Source: an uncultured Dorea sp. (lineage in GTDB: Bacteria > Bacillota_A > Clostridia > Lachnospirales > Lachnospiraceae). From it: a DNA stretch of 6,897 nt. Made by a program: the position numbers and the translations under genes. The stretch is taken from contig CAOKJI010000089.1 in assembly GCA_948468495.1 (NCBI GenBank), positions 1-6,897 of the forward strand, in the 5' to 3' direction. A model generated the notes under the pieces. It had not been told where the DNA came from, searched no databases, and saw nothing but the letters and a program-made list of their open reading frames with translations. Positions 1 through 5,470 of the stretch are shown one piece after another (the stretch's first letter is position 1; every line of letters starts with the position of its first letter).

Positions 1-62
1 AAAAACTTTTTTAACATTTTTCATTTTACCTATTGACATTTCTTAGCTGGACTTTATTTCTT

Positions 63-311
63 CTATGATTTTAATATATCAGGGTGATTGCGAACTTTCT
101 GTGATGTAGTCACTTTTCCTGATTTGACAGAGATGATTACAGCAGTTACAGCGCATAATCTCCTTTCCAATTCTGTCAAAGCAATGTTTTCAGCTTCACT
201 TTCGGCTTCGTCTTCAGCCAGCTTTTCGGAAATCAAATATTCCTTTCTTTTTTCTTTGCATGAGCAGTCCAATAAGTATATATCACAAATCCGGATAACG
301 CGGTAAAACAT
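63..311 (-). CDS. doubtful small hypothetical protein or gene remnant
   Basis: I do not recognise this 82-codon frame and include it only as a possibility. A stop codon lies directly upstream of the ATG at 311, and no ribosome binding site precedes that ATG. A TTG at 234-236 has AAAGGA four bases upstream and would give about 57 residues. From there the frame reads like real protein: a charged, Glu/Ala-rich amphipathic stretch (EKLAEDEAESEAENIAL), a short hydrophobic patch (AVTAVIISV) and a basic tail. The first 18 residues look unlike a coding start, so it could be the 3' end of a decayed gene. It is transcribed away from the repeat-RNA module that follows. The plus-strand frame over the same bases is Ser/Phe-rich and looks like its shadow. 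Confidence 0.2.
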   Translation of the reverse strand: MFYRVIRICDIYLLDCSCKEKRKEYLISEKLAEDEAESEAENIALTELERRLCAVTAVIISVKSGKVTTSQKVRNHPDILKS

Positions 312-314
312 TCA

Positions 315-343
315 TTGACAAAACAGGCAGTATAGCATAAGAT
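315..343 (+). promoter_or_regulatory. sigma-A-type promoter of the repeat-RNA module
   Basis: A perfect TTGACA at 315-320 is followed by a 17-bp spacer and TAAGAT at 338-343 (four of six matches to TATAAT). Transcription would begin near 350 and run through the tandem RNA repeats to the terminator at 509-536. I see no equally good promoter between here and the gene at 551, so the RNA and the protein probably share this promoter. Confidence 0.5.
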
Positions 344-420
344 AATGATATAGAGAATTGTTTTAAACATAATAGATGATTTGAAGCATAAGATTTGTAA
401 TATAGGTAAAAGATGAATAT

Positions 421-484
421 GTCGGGTATGAGACTTGAAACCATGCCGAGTGGTCGGAATGGAGACCTTAAACCCATTCGAGTG
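421..484 (+). repeat. two tandem 32-nt hairpin repeats with covarying stems
   Basis: Repeat 1 is 421-452 and repeat 2 is 453-484; they match at 22 of 32 positions. Both start GTCGG, carry a loop of the form AGACYTKAAAC (Y = T/C, K = G/T), and end CGAGTG. In repeat 1, GGTATG (425-430) pairs with CATGCC (442-447). In repeat 2, GAATGG (457-462) pairs with CCATTC (474-479). In both, the stem extends past one bulged G (424, 456) through C-G and T-A pairs, giving eight pairs. Eight of the ten differing positions are in the stem, forming four consecutive base pairs that all change and all stay paired (one as G.U). The other two are in the loop. A degenerate third unit follows at 485-497. Confidence 0.9.
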
Positions 485-508
485 TAGAGAAAACTACTAA
501 AAATCATT

Positions 509-536
509 GGGGGATGATTCATTCATTCCCCTTTTT
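509..536 (+). terminator. intrinsic terminator between repeat RNA and downstream gene
   Basis: GGGGGATGA (509-517) pairs with TCATTCCCC (523-531) over nine positions including one G.U, around a five-base loop, followed directly by five T residues (532-536). It ends only four bases before the AGGAGG of the next gene, so it must limit how much of that gene is transcribed relative to the RNA upstream. A competing short pairing (ATCAT 503-507 with ATGAT 514-518) overlaps its 5' arm. Confidence 0.85.
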
Positions 537-550
537 ACGTAGGAGGATTC

Positions 551-1159
551 ATGTGCGTAGTAAGTTTTAAAGAACGAGTTAAAAATGAGGCTATTTCAAA
601 TGCCTATTTATATGAAGAAAATTACATCCAATACGAATATCTTGTCTGTTCAGAGGCTTTTGAGACAAGTTATCATGTAATCAAATGCGATAAAGGAAAT
701 TATCTGCATTTGATCGGTATACATACAGAACTATCAGCAGAAGATTTTTTTGATAAATGTATAGCGGAAGAATTATTGGAAGGAGATTTTGATTTTAAAA
801 AACCGGGGAAGTCCGAAAAATCTGTGAAAGGTTCTGTGAGAGAAAAAATTGCAGTTTTGCCGACTATGATGACGCTATTTACACAGAAATTGACTGCGGA
901 AAACAATTTTAAAAAGAACAAAGTGGAATGTGCATTTGCTACAACGGATAATGTGTGTACATTAGGATTCACTACATCTGGACGTCCAAAATCTCTTCTA
1001 AAAGGAAATAAACTGGACAAAAATAAATCAAAGGATGTAGCCTTGATTTTTAGAAAAAAAAGAAGCAGCGACAAGTTATATGATGAACTTGTGTGGGGAA
1101 ATAAAGAAGATATCAAAAAATATCAGGAGAAAATACAGAATTTAATTACATCCTTCTAA
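551..1159 (+). CDS. PBECR4-like RNase-fold protein, candidate toxin of a type III-like module
   Basis: A 202-residue basic, Lys-rich protein without signal peptide or membrane segment, so probably cytoplasmic. The start is set by AGGAGG at 541-546, with a rather short four-base spacing. I tentatively recognise the PBECR4 family (phage-associated barnase/EndoU/colicin E5-D/RelE-like nucleases) from several blocks: YEYLVCSEAF (28-37), NYLHLIGIH (50-58), AEDFFDKC (63-70), GSVREKIAVLP (94-104), FKKNKVECAFAT (120-131) and RPKSLLKGNKL (145-155). This rests on memory of the family, without a search, and I cannot assign catalytic residues. Candidates are His53, His58, Arg97, Arg145 and Lys147. The C-terminal third is a charged, partly helical tail. 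The gene is preceded by a repeat RNA and a terminator, which suggests an RNase held in check by that RNA. It looks more AT-rich than the sugar genes to the right, which would fit acquisition by transfer. A phage-derived or cargo nuclease without toxin role remains possible. Confidence 0.8.
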   Translation: MCVVSFKERVKNEAISNAYLYEENYIQYEYLVCSEAFETSYHVIKCDKGNYLHLIGIHTELSAEDFFDKCIAEELLEGDFDFKKPGKSEKSVKGSVREKIAVLPTMMTLFTQKLTAENNFKKNKVECAFATTDNVCTLGFTTSGRPKSLLKGNKLDKNKSKDVALIFRKKRSSDKLYDELVWGNKEDIKKYQEKIQNLITSF

Positions 1160-1163
1160 GTCA

Positions 1164-1205
1164 TGTCCCCAATTTGCTTTCTTCAAGATACTGTCCTCAA
1201 TTTGC
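1164..1205. repeat. imperfect 14-bp direct repeat downstream of the candidate toxin gene
   Basis: TGTCCCCAATTTGC (1164-1177) and TGTCCTCAATTTGC (1192-1205) match at 13 of 14 positions and start 28 bp apart, beginning five bases after the stop codon at 1159. Closely spaced repeats beginning with TGT can mark the end of an insertion element (IS21-type ends carry multiple terminal repeats), but no transposase or matching opposite end is visible here. It may mark the border of a transferred segment. Confidence 0.4.
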
Positions 1206-1208
1206 ATC

Positions 1209-1269
1209 AGATTTTATGCTGGATTTGGGAAGTGTAGTAGACTACATGACCAAATTCAGCGTAAAATCT
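1209..1269 (+). repeat. long stem-loop between convergent genes, possible U-tract-less terminator
   Basis: The arms 1209-1228 and 1250-1269 pair without interruption over 20 positions, including two G.U pairs (1217/1261 and 1222/1256). After a small internal loop, an inner stem TGTAG (1233-1237) / CTACA (1242-1246) closes a TAGA tetraloop. Read on the minus strand the two imperfect positions become A/C mismatches, so the plus-strand RNA is the better fold, pointing to the 3' end of the upstream gene's transcript. It also overlaps the stop codon of the minus-strand regulator gene. No T-run follows in either direction, so it is not a canonical intrinsic terminator. It could protect mRNA 3' ends, block read-through, or be a small mobile inverted repeat. 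Confidence 0.6.
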
Positions 1270-2134
1270 AATCCTTCTGCCTTACCTTCCTCCGATATTC
1301 CGAAGGAGAGAATCCTTTCTGTTTATGGAAGATTCGACTGAAATAAAGAGGATTCTCATATCCAACAATACGCCCAATCTCCGTCACCGAATAAGTAGTC
1401 GTCTCCAATAGCGCCTGCGCATTGGTGATTCGCATAGATACAATATACTGCATCGGCGTAGTCCCAATATATTCCTTAAAATTACGAATAAACCAGCTCA
1501 CACTCATGCCCCGGGAACGGGCGTATTCTTCAATATTTATTTCCGTATTATAATAATCGTTAAAAAACTGGGCCGCTATATCAATCTCCTGCTCTAAATA
1601 TTCGTTCTTCAATACATGCTTCTTCGTAACATGCCTGTGTATCAGAATAAAGAGATGCTTAAGCAGAAGAACCAGCATTTCCTGATAATCCTCCCGGCAT
1701 TGCTGAAGCTCAGAAATCATCCTCTTAAATATCCGTTCATATTCCAGAGAAGTCCCGGTATAGAATACTCTCATATCATCCTTTATTCCGTAACTTCTCA
1801 ATAGATTCGTCACATTTCCCCCCGTAAAATGGACCCAGTATACTTCTGTCTGGTCAGAAGCATAATATTCATACTTCTGAAATTGTTTCGGCCGAAATAG
1901 CACCATGTTCCCGGCGGTAACTACCGTATCATTTTCTGCATTGTCAAAATGAAAATGTGCAATCCCCGCAGACACATAAATAATCTGAAAGTCAAGTCTT
2001 CCCCTGGGCCGGTAAGTAGGCAGTCTTGGATGTTTATAAAGACGGTAAGTTCCACAGCTTCCCACAACTAACGGCTTCGATTTATCTTTAAAATCCAAAT
2101 GCGAATTATTCAAGTATCCTGAATTCATATACAT
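1268..2134 (-). CDS. AraC-family transcriptional regulator of the divergent lacZ operon
   Basis: A 288-residue regulator with the usual AraC length and order. The N-terminal part (about 25-115) is a cupin-type sugar-binding and dimerisation domain, with DFQIIYVSAG (48-57) and a VVTAGNMVLFRP strand region (71-82). Residues 120-180 form a helical linker. The C-terminal DNA-binding domain (about 183-286) has a first helix-turn-helix at INIEEYARSRGMSVSWFIRNF (200-219 region) and a second, the best conserved AraC signature, at 249-281 (TEIGRIVGYENPLYFSRIF, GFSPSEYRR). The start at 2134 is supported by GGAGGG six bases upstream; a second ATG two codons in would be spaced too far. It is divergent from the beta-galactosidase operon over 246 bp, so it probably activates that operon in response to a galactoside and may repress itself. 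The inducer cannot be read from sequence. Confidence 0.93.
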   Translation of the reverse strand: MYMNSGYLNNSHLDFKDKSKPLVVGSCGTYRLYKHPRLPTYRPRGRLDFQIIYVSAGIAHFHFDNAENDTVVTAGNMVLFRPKQFQKYEYYASDQTEVYWVHFTGGNVTNLLRSYGIKDDMRVFYTGTSLEYERIFKRMISELQQCREDYQEMLVLLLKHLFILIHRHVTKKHVLKNEYLEQEIDIAAQFFNDYYNTEINIEEYARSRGMSVSWFIRNFKEYIGTTPMQYIVSMRITNAQALLETTTYSVTEIGRIVGYENPLYFSRIFHKQKGFSPSEYRRKVRQKD

Positions 2135-2195
2135 AGCCAGCCCTCCATTGATATCAAATTGCCTTTTCTAGATTACACCGTAATACATTTATTCT

Positions 2196-2225
2196 ATTGT
2201 ATCATTTTGTGCATGTTTTGTCCAA
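2196..2225 (-). promoter_or_regulatory. promoter of the AraC-family regulator
   Basis: Read on the minus strand: TTGGAC (2225-2220), an 18-bp spacer, and TACAAT (2201-2196) preceded by TGA, that is an extended -10. The start would fall near 2189, giving a leader of about 55 bases to the ATG at 2134. It lies back to back with the lacZ promoter, the two -35 boxes being nine bases apart. Confidence 0.6.
2205..2225 (+). promoter_or_regulatory. candidate AraC-type operator half-sites
   Basis: TTTTGTGCAT (2205-2214) and TTTTGTCCAA (2216-2225) match at 8 of 10 positions and start 11 bp apart, one helical turn, as expected for the two helix-turn-helix contacts of an AraC-family monomer on one DNA face. 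They sit just upstream of the lacZ -35 and inside the regulator's own promoter, a position suited to activating lacZ while repressing the regulator. The assignment is inference from position and pattern only; the region is T-rich and chance is possible. Confidence 0.25.
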
Positions 2226-2234
2226 TTGCGTTTA

Positions 2235-2263
2235 TAGACTTTAACTTGGAAGATTTATATAAT
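2235..2263 (+). promoter_or_regulatory. promoter of the lacZ-transporter operon
   Basis: TAGACT (2235-2240), a 17-bp spacer and a perfect TATAAT (2258-2263). The -35 matches TTGACA at four positions, a mild weakness that fits activator dependence. The start would be near 2270, giving a purine-rich leader of about 110 bases that contains a six-pair hairpin (TGCTTC 2294-2299 with GAAGCA 2304-2309, loop ACTC) but no T-run. Confidence 0.6.
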
Positions 2264-2366
2264 AAACCCAGAAAATAGAAGAGAAAAAGAGTCTGCTTCA
2301 CTCGAAGCAAAAAGAGAAAAAAGAAGAAGAAAAACTGGCAAAACAAAAAAATGTATATGAAAGAAA

Positions 2367-2372
2367 AGGAGG
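2367..2372 (+). promoter_or_regulatory. ribosome binding site that fixes the lacZ start
   Basis: AGGAGG eight bases before the ATG at 2381. The longer reading frame opens at an ATG at 2351, but only an A-rich run (AAACAAAAAA) precedes it and the AGGAGG would lie inside it. The protein family alignment also begins naturally at the downstream Met. Confidence 0.85.
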
Positions 2373-2380
2373 TCGTAAAG

Positions 2381-5300
2381 ATGATAGTACCAAAGTATTA
2401 CGAGAATCCAAAGATTCTTCACGAGGGAACTATGCCTGCCAGAGCATATTATATTCCTGCATCTAAGAGAATGGACAACTTAATTGAACACAGAGAAGAA
2501 TCTGACCGAATCCAATTTCTAAACGGAAATTGGAAGTTCAGATATTATGAAAGCATTTATGATGTAGAAGTACCCTTTTTCGAGTCCGGGTTCGACACAA
2601 CTGATTTTACTGAAATAAAAGTTCCAGGCGCCTGGCAGATGTTCGGATATGATTCTCACCAATACACCAATATCCGGTATCCTTTCCCCTTTGACCCGCC
2701 CTATGTTCCACAGGATATCCCATGCGGCGCATATATCTGTGAATTTGACTACCAGGGTGACGCAAAGGCTCCAAAAGCTTACCTGAATTTTGAGGGCGTT
2801 GATTCCTGTTTTTATCTGTGGGTTAATGGTTCCTATGCCGGATATAGCCAGGTATCCCATGCCACCAGCGAATTTGATGTTACATCTCTTTTGATGGAAG
2901 GTAAGAATATTCTGGCAGTCCTTGTTTTAAAATGGTGCGACGGCAGCTACTTAGAAGATCAGGACAAATTCCGTACAAGCGGAATCTTTCGGGATGTATA
3001 TTTGCTGAAACGCCCAAGACAATGTATTAGAGATTATCATATCACAACAACTGTAACAGAGAACAAAGCAGAAACTATATTAAATATTTCTTATATCGGT
3101 CAGCCCATTGATACCACAGTCATTCTTTATAATCAGCATAATCATATCATGGCATCCGGCAAAGTCACATTGAACCGTATTTCCTTAGAAATTAAAAAAC
3201 CAGATTTATGGAGTGCAGAGCGTCCGAACTTGTATACTCTTGTCATTGAAACACCGAATGAAATCATTACCGATTATATCGGTTTCAGATTCATTCAGAT
3301 TAAAAATAGGATTCTTTACTTAAATGGCCAGAAGATTAAGTTTCATGGCGTAAACCGTCATGATTTTGATCCGGTTACCGGTCCTGCCGTCGGCATAGAA
3401 CAGATTATGAAGGACCTTACGATGATGAAGCAACACAATTTCAACGCGATTCGTTCCAGCCATTATCCGAATGCACCATACTTTTATCAGTTATGCGATA
3501 AATATGGTTTTATGGTTATCAATGAGGCAGATATCGAAGCGCATGGACCTTTCATGCTGTATTACAAAGAAGATACGGATTATAACCGCTTTAAGGGCTG
3601 GAACAGACAGATTGCTGATAATCCTCTTTGGGAAGAATCTATTCTGGACCGGGTACAGCTTATGGTCCAGAGAGACAAAAACCGCCCCTGCATCCTTATA
3701 TGGTCTATGGGAAATGAAAGCGCTTACGGATGCAATTTTGAGAAAGCGCTGCAGTGGACCAAAGAATTTGATTCGGACAGAATTACACACTACGAAAGCG
3801 CAAGATATCGAAATTATGATGTAATTTACAATTATCAGAATCTTGATTTATACAGCAGAATGTATCCTGCACTCAAAGAAATTCATGAATACCTTGATAA
3901 AGACGCTTCCAAGCCTTTCTTATTGGTCGAATATTGTCATTCAATGGGCAATGGTCCCGGAGATTTTGAAGATTATTTTCAACTGATAGAAAGCCACGAC
4001 GTCATGTGCGGCGGATTTGTATGGGAATGGTGCGACCATGCAATTGATACCGGCATAGCAGAAAACGGTAAAACCAAATATCTTTATGGCGGCGATTTTG
4101 GTGAAATCATTCATGACGGAAATTTCTGCATAGACGGACTTGTTTATCCGGACCGTACGCCGCATACAGGATTATTTGAATATAAAAATGTACACCGCCC
4201 GGCAAGAGTTGTTTCCTTTCATGCAAAATCACAGGAATTAAAACTACATAACTATCTGGATTTTACCGATTTACAGGATTATGCATCAATCCGCTATGAA
4301 GTAACCTGCGACGGCATCTGCATCTGTACAGGCAGTATCCCTCCATTTTCTGTGGCTCCTCATCAGGAGAGCACTACAAAATTGGATATTATCATTCCAA
4401 GAATCGGAAGAGTTTATTTGAAGATTATTTATCTTCTCCGGGAGGATGCGCCGTTAGTTCCGAAAGGACATATTCTTGGATTTGACGAACTTCTTCTTGA
4501 AAATGAAGACGGTAGAAATCTGACTGCCATGGAATGGTTAAATCAGAAAACAAATACCAGCACAGCAATAACTGTAACAGAAACTGATTATAATATCATT
4601 TTTAAAGGAAAAGATTTCTGCTATACCTACAGCAAAAAGAACGGCATGTTTCAAAGTATGATTTATGACGAAAAGGAATACTTGGAAAAACCAATGGAAA
4701 TCAATATTTGGAGAGCTCCTACAGATAATGATATGTATATCCGGGAAGAATGGAAAAAGGCCCTCTATCACAATACTTGTATAAGGGCATATGACACTGT
4801 CTTAACCCGGTCTGAAGATGGAATTGTAATCTCCGCCAGAATATCACTTTCAGCCCCATCCTTACAGCGTATCCTGGATATTCAGGCTTCCTGGTCTCTC
4901 GATAGAAATGGTGGTATCTACGCGAAACTGGATGTCGCCAAAGATGAAATATTTCCATCCTTACCAAGATTCGGAATACGATTATTTCTTCCGGAAGATT
5001 TTGAAACCGTCTCCTATTACGGCTACGGACCCTTCGAGAGCTATGCTGACAAACACAGGGCTTCCAGCCATGGTCTATACTCTGCAAAGATTGCAGATTT
5101 ACATGAAGATTATTTATATCCACAGGAAAATGGAAATCATTACGACTGCGACTATGTTGAAATCAATAATGGACATTTTGGCCTGACAGCAGTATCCACG
5201 AATAAATTCTCTTTTCATGCGTCGCCTTATACACAGGAAGAACTAGAGAAGAAATCCCATCATTACGAGCTTGAAAAATCCGGAAGCAGCGTATTTTGCC

Positions 5301-5419
5301 TGGATTATGCATTAAATGGAATTGGCTCAAACAGCTGCGGACCTGAAGTCCTGGAAAAGTATTGTTTTGACGATACAGATTTTCGTTTTCAGTTTAAGTT
5401 AATACCATTCTTACTGTAA
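2381..5419 (+). CDS. lacZ: GH2 beta-galactosidase (LacZ type)
   Basis: Hydrolyses beta-D-galactosides such as lactose to galactose and an aglycone in the cytoplasm; no signal peptide is seen. It has 1012 residues, close to the 1023 of the E. coli enzyme. Numbered from the Met at 2381: the sugar-binding jelly-roll domain covers about 40-210, ending with LEDQDKFRTSGIFRDVYL; an immunoglobulin-like domain follows to about 310; the TIM barrel begins near 315 with FHGVNRHDFDP. The acid/base is Glu446 in WSMGNES, the nucleophile Glu517 in LLVEYCHSMGN, and Glu386/His388 in IEAHG match the E. coli magnesium ligands. GGFVWEW, YGGDFGE and FCIDGLVYPDRTPH are present. The C-terminal Bgal_small_N domain has NIWRAPTDND, YYGYGPFESYADK and PQENG. 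The E. coli Trp999 position appears to be Cys986 (GIGSNSCGPE), so aglycone contact should differ. The gene is complete and first in an operon with the symporter. Confidence 0.97.
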   Translation: MIVPKYYENPKILHEGTMPARAYYIPASKRMDNLIEHREESDRIQFLNGNWKFRYYESIYDVEVPFFESGFDTTDFTEIKVPGAWQMFGYDSHQYTNIRYPFPFDPPYVPQDIPCGAYICEFDYQGDAKAPKAYLNFEGVDSCFYLWVNGSYAGYSQVSHATSEFDVTSLLMEGKNILAVLVLKWCDGSYLEDQDKFRTSGIFRDVYLLKRPRQCIRDYHITTTVTENKAETILNISYIGQPIDTTVILYNQHNHIMASGKVTLNRISLEIKKPDLWSAERPNLYTLVIETPNEIITDYIGFRFIQIKNRILYLNGQKIKFHGVNRHDFDPVTGPAVGIEQIMKDLTMMKQHNFNAIRSSHYPNAPYFYQLCDKYGFMVINEADIEAHGPFMLYYKEDTDYNRFKGWNRQIADNPLWEESILDRVQLMVQRDKNRPCILIWSMGNESAYGCNFEKALQWTKEFDSDRITHYESARYRNYDVIYNYQNLDLYSRMYPALKEIHEYLDKDASKPFLLVEYCHSMGNGPGDFEDYFQLIESHDVMCGGFVWEWCDHAIDTGIAENGKTKYLYGGDFGEIIHDGNFCIDGLVYPDRTPHTGLFEYKNVHRPARVVSFHAKSQELKLHNYLDFTDLQDYASIRYEVTCDGICICTGSIPPFSVAPHQESTTKLDIIIPRIGRVYLKIIYLLREDAPLVPKGHILGFDELLLENEDGRNLTAMEWLNQKTNTSTAITVTETDYNIIFKGKDFCYTYSKKNGMFQSMIYDEKEYLEKPMEINIWRAPTDNDMYIREEWKKALYHNTCIRAYDTVLTRSEDGIVISARISLSAPSLQRILDIQASWSLDRNGGIYAKLDVAKDEIFPSLPRFGIRLFLPEDFETVSYYGYGPFESYADKHRASSHGLYSAKIADLHEDYLYPQENGNHYDCDYVEINNGHFGLTAVSTNKFSFHASPYTQEELEKKSHHYELEKSGSSVFCLDYALNGIGSNSCGPEVLEKYCFDDTDFRFQFKLIPFLL

Positions 5420-5470
5420 TGAAATATCATTCAATTTTTACAACATATTTAAAAGACAAGGAGATTCCAC

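Larger units (their letters stand above)
350..536 (+). ncRNA. candidate antitoxin-like structured repeat RNA
   Basis: The predicted transcript runs from about 350 to the U-tract ending at 536. It has an AT-rich leader (350-420), two tandem bulged hairpins with near-identical 11-nt loops (421-484), a shorter third hairpin (GTAG 484-487 with CTAC 494-497, loop AGAAAA), and an intrinsic terminator. An RNA with short tandem repeats, placed between a promoter and a terminator directly ahead of a small nuclease-like gene, matches the layout of type III toxin-antitoxin RNAs such as ToxI, where the repeats are processed and bind the toxin. The fold is visible in the sequence; the antitoxin role is inferred. 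A cis-acting leader controlling read-through into the gene is the main alternative. The 5' end is only estimated. Confidence 0.55.

Noticed and set aside
33..69. Promoter from TTGACA (33-38) to TATGAT (64-69)
   Set aside because: The spacer would be 25 bp, too long for a sigma-A promoter.
421..484. CRISPR array
   Set aside because: The units are directly abutting with no spacers, only two in number, and vary by compensated stem changes, which is the pattern of a structured RNA.
700..1116. Minus-strand frame of 138 codons opposite the candidate toxin gene
   Set aside because: It has Ser/Phe/Leu-rich composition typical of an antisense shadow of a Lys/Glu-rich gene, and no convincing ribosome binding site.
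2172..2184. ATTAC-ACC-GTAAT inverted repeat in the regulator leader as an operator
   Set aside because: The arms are only five bases in AT-rich DNA, and AraC-family proteins usually bind direct repeats.
4719..5123. Minus-strand frame of 134 codons inside lacZ
   Set aside because: It lies wholly inside the well-supported C-terminal domain of LacZ and shows no family motifs.
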